From positions 8,002,230-8,066,229 of the forward strand of contig OZ014414.1 in the NCBI GenBank assembly GCA_963965975.1: 64,000 nt of DNA, written 5' to 3'. The position numbers were made by a program, and so were the translations under genes. Every line of letters begins with the position of its first letter. Within the stretch, counting starts at the first letter, position 1. The notes beneath the pieces are model-generated. The model did no database searches and was not told the DNA's origin. It saw only the letters and a list, made by a program, of their open reading frames with translations. This DNA is from Xestospongia bergquistia. Taxonomy: Eukaryota; Porifera; Demospongiae; Haplosclerida; Petrosiidae. Of this stretch, positions 10,501 to 20,149 are shown piece after piece.

Positions 10501-13500
10501 ATAAGGTTATTACATTATGTGTGGGAGTTGAATCTGATATTGAAAAGTTATTTTAGAGATATACTTTTTGCTTAATGTATAAATAAAAAAATCATAAAAT
10601 ATTCACCTATTTTATTAGAATATTATATATTTGTATGAAACATGCACTGACTTATAATTGTATTTTAGTCTAAATGGTTTAATATGATCACAGACGTCTA
10701 CTCTATTTATCACATGTCATTCTACAAAGCAACATGACTCATAGAACACTAACTTCTTTATTGTTGTTTTCTTTAAGACTGTCAACTATTTTGGAGATGT
10801 ACTTTTCCCTTAATACAAATTAGAATTCTTCAATAGTGTGACTTTCATTAATATGATCAGCAAGATGATTTCTTCAATCTCTTCTTCTATCATGTCATTA
10901 GATAATGATATTTTGTCAGGGTCATACTCCAGATAATAGTCCAATAGCACAAGCTCCTTGAGTGTTGTTGGTAGTGAGTGAGCTATACAAATAATAATAA
11001 TAAAAATTGAGAACAATAGTCTATTGTATAAGCAAAGTCAATGCATTAAGTGAAGTATTGGGACCAGTCCAATCGCTAATACTTCTATTTCACTATATAT
11101 AGTTATATAATTTAATAAATATAATATTATTTGTGAGTGACATCAGTAATTGACATTCCTCTTCACTTGGAGAAGACAATGTCAATTTAGAATTTGAAAG
11201 TATACCAACGAGTTCAAGCTAGTTTGTCACAGCCTTCATTGTTGAATTTATTGTCTGATAAATTCAAAGATTGAAGAGATTTTATTCAGAGTTTCACTAA
11301 ATGATCAATAACAGCAGATGTATGTGATTTCATTATTGTAGAGATTTACTATTTTGATATTACCAGTAACTTCATTTTGAGTGTATAACATCTTGAGATT
11401 ATCATCATTAATGTGAACATGGAGATTTAATGTCCAATGTTGTTAACTGAGAGCTATACATGACCCAATAACATACATAGGTTTCATAGTAAGTGGAATG
11501 GTGGATCCAACAATGATGTTATTTTTTTAACAATTAGTATTCTTATTTAATATCAAATATTAATATAATCCAATAAAATACATATCAGAGGGCATGCAAT
11601 AGGCATTTTTCACATGTAATATACTTTGTCAATTCTCCTGAGAAAGTGGTTTTTGAGACTCATAAAGACAATGAAGTGTATGGATATTAAGTATCCATTA
11701 CAAGTTACAAGTTCTAGTCAAGTCACAAAGAAATTTTTTCCACTTTTAACTCAACTTGCAATGGATTAGAGCCTGTTAATGAAATGTAATATGCCGCTAA
11801 ATATTCTTGTATTGACAAATGAAGAAAACTGTAACTGTACGACTGGCCACCACAAGTGTGAATATGTTCTACTTTTTGCATTAGATCAAACATTTCAAAA
11901 TCTGTAGGAAGATGGTTGAAAACTAACTGTTTTTTGTTGATACTTTCATAAGCTACCTGACATAAAGAAATGAACTTCTGATAAACTTCATTTGGTAAAT
12001 CTGTCTTAAAACCATTACTAAAGATACCAATGTTTCTCTTTGTATATCGGGTGACATTTAAAGTAACGTAAAAGAGTTGCTTTCACTAAGTTGGTGTAGG
12101 GTTGAGTCAATGTCTTTGGAGCATCTTCAATTGAACCTGATTCACGAAACACTTGCACTAGTATAGCACAATTGAGAGGTATGTACATGACAGAATGTAT
12201 GTAGGGATATTGTTTAAGGTATTGCTTGAATTTAGATCGCTTTGCTTCATCTGGAAAAGTTTGTGTGACGTATGCATCAACATTCTCCCAAGTGAATCCA
12301 ATTATTTCAATGTGTTGAGAAATACAGTGACTGTATACAAAATTATTAGTAGCCCAGGGTCTGCTAGTAACAATTACTGTAGCTAAAGGTAAGAGTTCAC
12401 CAGTAAGTAGCTTCATGAAAAACGATTGTTCCTTCCTCTTGTCCTCAGGAAGTTCATCAAAACCATCCAAGAGTATACAACAACTTTCTCCACAAGTATC
12501 AATCATCTCTTTATGGAGATCTGCAGAGCTATTTGGGAAGAGATCAGCTATTGTTGATGCTTCATGAACTTTTGGATCTCGTAACTGTAACAATGATAAT
12601 ACTGAGTATTGTTGTAAGATCTCTCCTTTAGCCCAAAGACTACATATCTCCCAAGAAAACATAGTTTTACCAGATCCTGGAGCACCCTCTACAACAATAC
12701 ATTGAGGTTGTCTACCATCTTTCAGATTAGCTAAGTCAGCAAATGTCATTTTGGTCTTAGTTCCCTCAACATAGTCAATGTGACCTCGGATTATATGTTC
12801 ATACATAACATTCGATTCACCTTGTGTAAACCTTGTTTTATCAATCCACAGTAAATTGATGTAATCTTCATTAAAACTGGAGGCCATTTTGGATACCTTT
12901 TGTGAATCTCTCGTAAATAAAGTTTCCTGAGATATTTAGCATAAGACTGAACTGACTGAGGTAATACTGTTATTTTCCCTAGCAAATTATGAAAATAGAA
13001 ATAAATAAAATATGACAAAGTAGAAACATAACCATTACATATTTTTATAATTTTACAAACTACACATGATTTCACATTCTTTGTAGATATATCTTATATC
13101 TGGAAATTTCATCTGATTATATTTTTATGGTTGCATAGATTATCAAACCAGTAATTCATGACTAACAGTTGGATTTTGTGTTTGTAATGTACATTCATAT
13201 ATAATGACCCTGCTGTAATGTATGTGTGGGTGAGGTTACAATTGTCTGTGTGTGTGGATAAGTAACTATCACTACTAAAAGGATATACCAATATCATACT
13301 CCATTATATTCTTATGTCTAACATTATCAATAAGTCAAGAAGGCTAGCAACTAAGCATATAGATAGCATGGAGTCTTGTGTTCACACTTACTTGCTGTAT
13401 CAGCACTTTACCAATTAATAGCTGCACATTAAAACACTTGTATATATAAGGTTATACAGATTTTATGATGGAAACTGTTTACATAATGTTAGAACTAACA

Positions 13501-13739
13501 ATGATTTTGTAAATAGCCAGATCCATAGGACAATTGTAATTAAACCTGTATTATGTTTACTATCAGTTTTATCATAAAATAATACATAATTGGTAACACA
13601 AAATATGTAACTTTATCCACAAAAAATATATAGACATCATACCCTTAGGAAGTTCTTTAATCTCATCAAGTTTTTCTTTTGAAGGATGTGAGGAAGTATC
13701 TAGTGATAATTAGGAAGAAATGGATTGACTTACTCATAC

Positions 13740-14033
13740 CTTCATTATTAATACCTAAATGTTGTTTCAACTTAGTAGCTATATCTTTGTGTCCGCAGTC
13801 TTCAACAGCTGAGATAATGATTTCCCATGAGGGGTCACTACTGTTTGTAATCCACCATTGTAAACCTTCTTCTAAAGCAAAGTGGTAGTCTTGATCATTA
13901 TATTGCTGGTCATTTGTCTTGAGTCTTCTCTCCTCCAATGAGAAACCTAGAAGACTAGTGAGTTTAGTCCATTTCTCTTCAACAACAAAACCACTTTTAA
14001 CAAGAAGTCGTAAAACACTGCTAGAATTTAATT
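13740..14033 (-). CDS. NLR copy 2, exon 2: Death domain
   Basis: Acceptor at 14034-14035 (ttaatag), donor GAAG|GTATGA at 13740/13739, phase 1 to phase 1. Translation ELNSSSVLRLLVKSGFVVEE ... KWTKLTSLLGFSLEERRLK ... FALEEGLQWWITNSSDPSWE ... ISAVEDCGHKDIATKLKQHL. Same Death-fold signature as the 8715-9005 exon and undamaged. Confidence 0.7.
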
Positions 14034-14093
14034 CTATTAATCACAGAAATCAAATGACAGTCAAATGAGACAGTTATATCTTGTAATGTTTAC

Positions 14094-14331
14094 CTATTTT
14101 AGGTCCAGGATTGAGTTCAACATCACCTGATAAAATGAGGAGAAGTAAGAAAAACAACACTAGAGAGAAGGTCAGGTTATCACCAACATCATTTCCCAAT
14201 TCTCTTAACCATAGTGACTCCACCCAGGTATCCACAGCAGTTCCATGTGGCAGACTCTTTTTAGTAGCATCTGGTATCTGATAACAATGCCATAGCCCAA
14301 TATTAACCCTCCATTGAGAGATGTCAATCAT
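14094..14331 (-). CDS. NLR copy 2, exon 1: hydrophobic leader ending in 2A-like GDVELNPGP
   Basis: ATG at 14331, 79 codons plus one base, donor ATAG|GTAAAC at 14094/14093. Starts MIDISQWRVNIGLWHC, hydrophobic FSLVLFFLLLLIL, then S-GDVELNPGP-KI. It differs from the copy at 9055-9289 by scattered substitutions and one extra Lys, with the 2A core unchanged. As the body of this NLR is broken, this exon with the Death exon could still encode a short leader/Death product; that is inference. Confidence 0.8.
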
Positions 14332-14890
14332 TACTAAAAAAAGGCAGTGTTATTGTATCGAAGGAAATGGTTGCTAGTTGTGGTAACTTAAACCATCGAA
14401 TTTACAAACTAACTAGAACTAGAACTATATCTACTTTAGAACTATAACATCAAAGTTTAAATACAAAACAGAACAAGGAAAAGTATAAACTAAAAATTAC
14501 ACATTAAAGTCAGGCGCTAAGAAATGAATATTAACACTATTTAATAGTGTTAACCTGTAATAAAGAGATATAGAATAAGTACCTATTAACAAATTAACAA
14601 ATATATATGAAAATTGAACATAACATAAGATACACCATAGACATTTGATAAGTGATTAAATGAAACACAATTACAATATATTGCATTCCTAAATTGAACT
14701 AGTTGAGTTCTTAGAAGTATTGATCAGGAGGTCAAGAGATCTGTGTTGACCGGCACAGTGTAGGTTGAGGTGCTTTGACTGAAAAAGGTGGCAAATCTTC
14801 ATGTGAAGGAGGTGTGGGGATTGTAATATCAGTTAGGTCATCATCAGAACTATTTAACAGAACTAATACATCAATAGGAGGTGGACATTA
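14332..14890. other. Intergenic between NLR copy 2 and the gypsy relic
   Basis: AT-rich. No gene seen. The right part (about 14700-14890) may be untranslated or LTR-proximal DNA of the retroelement relic, but no LTR pair was identified. Confidence 0.35.
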
Positions 14891-14894
14891 AGTG

Positions 14895-15365
14895 GACATA
14901 CAGGCTTGAATGTGATCAAAATGTTGTCAAACAAATTGTTCATCTTCAAGTTCTACTAAGTAAGAACATGGACCTTTGACAGATGTAATCTTTCCAGACA
15001 GCCATTGTTTACAATCAAGAAAATCACAAATAAATTTTGGGTCACCAATCTTAAATATTCTCTATTCTTAGAATAAATCTCATGATTTTCTTTCTGCATT
15101 TTTTTTGCTTCATATGTACTCTTTTGGTTAAGGTTGGTTTCAGGAGATCCAAATGTGATTGTAGAGTCTTCCAAATTAACATTCAGCTGGGCTAGTGCTA
15201 GTTGTTGTATGGGGAGTAATACAGTAGCTGAACAGGAAATATGATTGATGAGTGTTGAGAGAATATTTCAACTGTTTCTTCACACTCTCTTTGAATGTCT
15301 AAATAGCTCTCTCTGCCAGACCATTAGATGCTGGGTGATATGGAGCAGAATTGATACGTCATGTT
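14895..15365 (-). mobile_element. Ty3/gypsy-type integrase relic
   Basis: The minus strand gives RINSAPYHPASNGLAERAI, then a stop, TFKESVKKQLKYSLNT, then FLFSYCITPHTTTSTSPAE, and nearer 14905-15010 QWLSGKITSVKGPCSYLVE followed by LEDEQFV-stop-QHFDHIQA. This is the usual order at the C-terminal end of gypsy/Ty3 integrases: the S-A-P-Y-H-P-A-S-N-G-x-A-E-R motif, then F-L-x-x-Y-R-x-x-P-H-x-T-T-x-x-S-P-A-E, then a small beta-barrel and H-x-D-H. Two in-frame stops and frame changes show it is dead. No gag, protease, RT or LTRs were found, so it is a fragment, adjoining block III. Confidence 0.75.
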
Positions 15366-15399
15366 CCATTTTCTTCAAAAATTCTTCAAATTCACTACT

Positions 15400-15735
15400 T
15401 GATATAATCCAAAGATACCAGTCTATACTGAATAGTTAATCATGATAATTAATAGACTCATTTTAGAAACACTTATTTCCTGATATTGCTTACTACAAAC
15501 AATGAACAACTCATGATCATAACAATTGATATTTTTAACAAAGAACAACCTCACTAACACAAGGAACAACCTCACTAACATAGAAAAACGTGATACTGTC
15601 AACTCCATAAAAGTGCACGTACAAGACAATATGACCTCAAGGGTTAGATCCCTTCTTCCCCTGCTCATGCTTCATTACATTATATTTTACAAAAGATGTG
15701 ATGAAATTATATTGAGTGTTTCAGAAATTTAATAT
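15400..15735 (+). pseudogene. PDZ-like domain relic, block III
   Basis: Diverged third copy of the blocks at 51 and 10141. It reads NNLTNIEKRDTVNSIKVHVQ then DNMTSRVRSLLPLLMLHY and IIFYKRCDEIILSVSEI. A short internal duplication (acaaggaacaacctcacta) distinguishes it. It directly abuts the gypsy relic on its left. Confidence 0.4.
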
Positions 15736-15859
15736 TATAGGATGATTGTCATTATATGTGGGAGTTGATATTAGGAATCTGATATAGAACAGATACAACT
15801 ACAATATTTATGTATTAATTGCAATAAATGAATAATCTAATAGGTACATTACCATACTT

Positions 15860-16860
15860 TAAATGGCATCTCATACTTCCATTGTAAGGCAGGGTTAACA
15901 GCTTCTACTCTAAAATTACTTTTAGGACATTGTGACTTATCTAACACTAGCTTCTTTATGGCTCTGTTTTCTTTAAGACTAGCAACTATTCTATATAGAT
16001 CTGAAGAACTCCATTTCACTTAGTATAACATTGTTGAAATCAAATTCTTCAACACTGCACTTTTTCTGCCTTACGACATCATCCTCTATTCTATTTTATC
16101 TTGTGATGACCATCAAAAATAATTTTAGTGCTAGAGGGTGAAATGAGCTTAGACTAGTGAACTATAATCCAGATTATAGTTCACTAGCCAAAGCTTATTA
16201 AGAGTGTTGTTAGTGAGTATGGATTAGAAACAAGTATCTAAGAGTGAAGTTGTGAACAATATAAGTATATAGTCCATACAATGTAGTGATGGAAGGAAGC
16301 CAGCCAGTCCTGTTACTAATGCTTTTATTCCACTAATGATAGTATATAGTATGTTTTTGAAGGTTTATGAGTTACATCAGTAAATAACTACCCTCCTCTT
16401 CATTGGATGAAGACAATGTGAACTATACAAATAACAATAAAATATTTGAGAATGATAGTGCGTTGTATATGTACAGTGTATGAAGTAAAGTATTAGAGGC
16501 CAGTCCAATCACTAATACTTTTATTTCACAAAAGTAATATATAGTAAGGATTTGAAAGTTTGTAAGTGACATCATATGTGACATTCCTCTTGATTTAAAG
16601 AAGACAATGCCCATGTAAAATGGAAAACTTTATCAATGGCTTTGAACAGCAAATTAGTATGACCACCAGGCCTAGGAGTAATGTTATTGTAATTAGTAAC
16701 TTCATTTTGAGCATATGACATCTCAAGATGATCTTTAATAATGTGGAGATTTAATGTCCACTGCTGTTTACTGAGTGCTATACATGACCCAATAACATAC
16801 ATATTAGTAGGTGTCATACTATAGTAGAATGAATGGTGGATCCAACAATGTCATTACTTT
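15860..16860 (-). pseudogene. NLR LRR-tail relic, block III
   Basis: Minus-strand pieces at about 16010-15860 read RIVASLKENRAIKKLVLDKS (compare SLKENQIIKKLLLPF at 5044). At 16817-16572 an open stretch reads MYVIGSCIALSKQQWTLNLH and ends ALSSLNQEECHI, which corresponds to DMYVIGSYLALTKQKW and LKLSSPSEEEYRL of the full NLR copies. The LRR core between them is deleted. It is the remains of another NLR copy, giving at least four NLR-derived loci in 20 kb (five if block I counts separately). Confidence 0.6.
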
Positions 16861-17281
16861 TTTTAATAAATTAATATTCTGAGATTTATATACATTATAG
16901 CTATTTTTATAATCTTTTATATAATCTTTGCTCTCTTTCTGAGGTTAGTGATGTAATTTCATCGTTTAACATTTTATTTCTCTACACAGAACAGATAGTT
17001 GTCATACATGCAGTATTTAATATTGGTAATAACAATACACAGCAAAAACTTTTTATCTCTGTTCAGTTACTTTTTCTAGTAATTGTATGATTATAAATAT
17101 TATTATAAACAAACCTATATTAAACATAAAAAATTACAGGTTTTTATAACCAAAAACACATCAAAGTATGAAATATATTAAATTGAAAATTATTATTAAA
17201 TCACTGAATTAAGAAGCAAAGTGGGTACTGTTAGTAATAGAGCACTTTATCATTAGTAAAAATGATTGTACAATATTCAGT
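16861..17281. other. Intergenic, 3' flank of the intact NLR
   Basis: AT-rich DNA with no gene. It probably contains the NLR poly(A) region on the minus strand. Confidence 0.4.
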
Positions 17282-19901
17282 TCATATTGCAGAAGCAATA
17301 CATTTATACAATAATGGAGAATCACTTTCGAAAAAAATCTGAAAAAAAAAAATTCTTGGATCATGAATCTGGCGGACATACATGAAAGGTAGAATAACCC
17401 TTCGAATAACTTGGTTTTCTTTAAGGCTTTCAGGTAGTTTTAAGAGATTGTTCTCACTCAATCTGATATCACGAACATCCAATTGTACAATACTACGATT
17501 TTCTTTAAGGAGATCAATCACATCAGTGTCCTGTTCTCTCAGACTAGCCTCCCTAATACTGAGAGCTCTCAGGTTTTTTAATGATGCCAATAATTGGTAC
17601 TCTTCTTCACTTGGTGATGATAACTTCAAACTAAAATCTGGAAGGTTTGCAACAGCTTTAAGTAGATTGATATGACCACCAGAAGTAATTTTGCTTTTGT
17701 GAATTTTCAAAGCGTTTAACTGAGGCAAGAGAGGAATAAATTCAGCTAATTTGTCACACCCTTCATTACCAAGATTACTGTGAGAAAGATTAAAGCTAGT
17801 AAAAAACTGCCACAAGGAAGATGGAAGTGTCATAAAATGATCAATACTAATAGAAGTGATATTACAATACTGAAGATTTAGTTTCTTAATAAGACAAGAG
17901 ACTTTGCTTTGGGCATTGATACCAGCACATAACATTTCAAAATCCTCATCACTAAGAAATTCATAATCAACATTCAATTCCCATTGCTGTTTAGTGAGTG
18001 CTAAATATGATCCAAAAACATACATATCAGAGGGTAACAGACGTTTTTTACGTGAACATGTAATATTATAGTCTATTAATTCTCCTGAGAAAGTGGTTTT
18101 CTGAGACTCATAGAGACAGTGAAGCATATGAATATCATCTTGTTGCCATGACAAACCAAGACGATCAAATTTACATGTTTTAGTCAAGCCACAAAGAAAC
18201 TTCTCCACTTTTAACTCAACTTGCAATGGATTATGACCTATTAATGAAAGGTGATATGCTGCTAAATATTCTTGTATTGATAAATGGAGAAAATTATAAC
18301 TATAAGACTGGCCACAACTAATATGAATATGTTCTACTTTCTGCATTAAATCAAAACATTCAAAATCTACTGGAAGATGGTTGAAAACTAGCTGCTTTTT
18401 CTCAATACCTTCATAAGCTACCTGACATAGAGAAAGAAACTGCTGATAAACTTCACTTGGTAAATTGTTCTTAAAATTATTGCCAAGATACCAAATGCCA
18501 TCTTTGTACATTGGATGACATTTAAGATAACGTAAAAGAGCTGTCTTTACTAATTTAGTGTAGAGTTGAGTCAATGTCTTTGGAGCATCTTCAATTGAAC
18601 CTGATTCACGAAACACTTCCACCACTATAGCACAATTGAGAGGTATGTACATGACAGAACGAATGTAAGGATATCGTTTAATGTATTGCTGGAAGATGGA
18701 TCTCTGTGTTTCCTCTGGAAAAGCTTGTATGATATATTTATCAACATTCTCTCTAGTGAAACCGACTATTTCAATGTGTTGAGAAATACAGTGTCTGTAT
18801 CTCCACACAAAATTATTAGTAGCCCAGGGTCTGCTAGTAATAATTACTGTAGCTAATGGCAAGAGTTTACCAGTAAGTAACTTCATGAAAAATGATTGTT
18901 CCTTCCTCTTGTCCTCAGGAAGTTCATCAAAACCATCCAAGAGTATACAGCAGTTTTTTCCACGAGCTTCAATAATCTCTTTACGGAGATCTGCAGAGCT
19001 ATTTGGGAAGAGATCAGCTATTTTTGATACTTCGCGAACCTCTGGATCTCGTAATTGTAACAATGATAGTACTGAGTATTGCTGTAAAATCTCTCCTTTA
19101 GCCCAACGACTACATACCTCCCAAGAAAACATAGTTTTACCAGATCCAGGAGCACCCTCTACAACAATACATTGAGGTTGACTACCATCTTTCAGATTAG
19201 CTAAGTCAGCAAATGTCATTTTGGTCTTAGTTCCCTCAACATAGTCAATGTCACCTCGGATTATATGTTCATTGATCACTTTTCCTTCGTGTAGGAACAC
19301 CCCTGCCTTATTAATCCACAGCAAATTAATGTATTCATTCATTTGTACTGGGGGCCATTTTGGATCTGTTTTGTGTAATTCTCTCAAGTAAATTGCCTGA
19401 AGATAATTAAAATATATCTGGACTGCAGAATGAGGTGAAAAGGGTAATTTGACTTGTGGGTCATTGATGTAAGGATCTATAAAATGAATTACATATAATA
19501 TGTACCAAACAAAAATAGGCCTACCTACATTTTAGACATTTCTCTTTTAGCTTGTTAGCCAGTCCTACTGTGGTGGGATCTTTTTCCAGGACTTTAATAA
19601 AGACATAGAGATTGTCGACACTCCATTCTATTTTTGGTTCTACACACTGCATTAGTTTACTGACTTGATAGCTACGTTCTAGACCTGGACTACAAACATC
19701 TCTATAAACATCAAAGCCAATTAATTCTGCTTGAAGTAACTGTCCAGCAAACACGACGGGGTCTTGTATTGCACTACTAACGTCAGCAAAAAGAACAATG
19801 AAGGCTTTGTACTCTTCGGAGCTGCGTCCAGAATCCTATGATTAGATATTAATTAGAACAGATCTAATAAACATTTAATAATTTACCTTCTTAGCAGCCA
19901 T
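17282..19901 (-). CDS. Intact NLR: CARD-like - NACHT - LRR receptor (838 aa)
   Basis: Three exons: 19901-19887 (MAAKK), 19835-19529 and 19476-17282 (stop). Junctions AAG|GTAAAT, catag|GAT, AAAT|GTAGGT and ttatag|ATC keep the frame. Residues about 10-105 form a helical CARD/Death-fold domain (FAGQLLQAELIGFDVYRDVC, LMQCVEPKIEWSVDNLYVFI). NACHT follows: Walker A GAPGSGKT at about 215-222, Walker B ILLDGFDEL at about 285-293, sensor VIITSRPWA at about 318-326, then winged-helix segments (FLHLSIQEYLAAYHLSLIG) and about five LRRs to the end. It is a cytosolic pattern-recognition/oligomerising ATPase by family. Unlike copies 1 and 2 it has no 2A leader and uses a different N-terminal domain. It is transcribed divergently from the homeodomain gene, with 248 bp between start codons. 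CARD versus other Death-fold class is uncertain. Confidence 0.88.
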
Positions 19902-20149
19902 TCTATCTAATCAAAGATATTAGATGCAATCAATATTAAGAGAATGACAAACTGATTGAAAGTTAGCCGGAACTGATAGTTTCCGTATTGTCAGAAGACA
20001 CACCCACAGGCCACTCCCCATTTTAATGACATCATAACAACATGCAACGTCACATTGGAAGGAGGAGTCAAAAGAACTCGCAAATCAGAAACTGAGGAAG
20101 CAAAAAACTTTGGAAGTACTCGACGAGATCTAATGTCCTCTTTTGACTT
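19902..20149. promoter_or_regulatory. Divergent promoter region, NLR / homeodomain gene
   Basis: Only 248 bp separate the ATG of the NLR (minus) from the ATG of the homeodomain gene (plus), so both promoters must lie here or overlap. The DNA is less AT-rich than its surroundings. It contains ATGACATCAT (about 20024-20033) and AACGTCAC (20047-20054), which resemble CRE/ATF-type half sites. No TATA box is evident. Confidence 0.55.

Larger units (their letters stand above)
10680..14331 (-). pseudogene. NLR copy 2: 2A leader - Death - NACHT - decayed LRR
   Basis: Exons: 14331-14094 (2A leader), 14033-13740 (Death), 13699-13643 (linker, DTSSHPSKEKLDEIKELPK), then a NACHT exon starting at 12978. 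Walker A GAPGSGKT and Walker B ILLDGFDEL are intact. Relative to copy 1 one base is missing near 12870 (after KWPPVLM), shifting the frame. A second frame change near 12034 gives WYL-stop. Sequence still resembling the NLR (for example LPNEVYQKFISLCQVAY, FLHLSIQEYLAAYYISL) continues in another frame to about 11700. LRR-tail relics follow down to about 10680. The linker and second Death exons of copy 1 are missing. It is clearly more decayed than copy 1 in its body, while its first three exons look intact. Confidence 0.8.
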
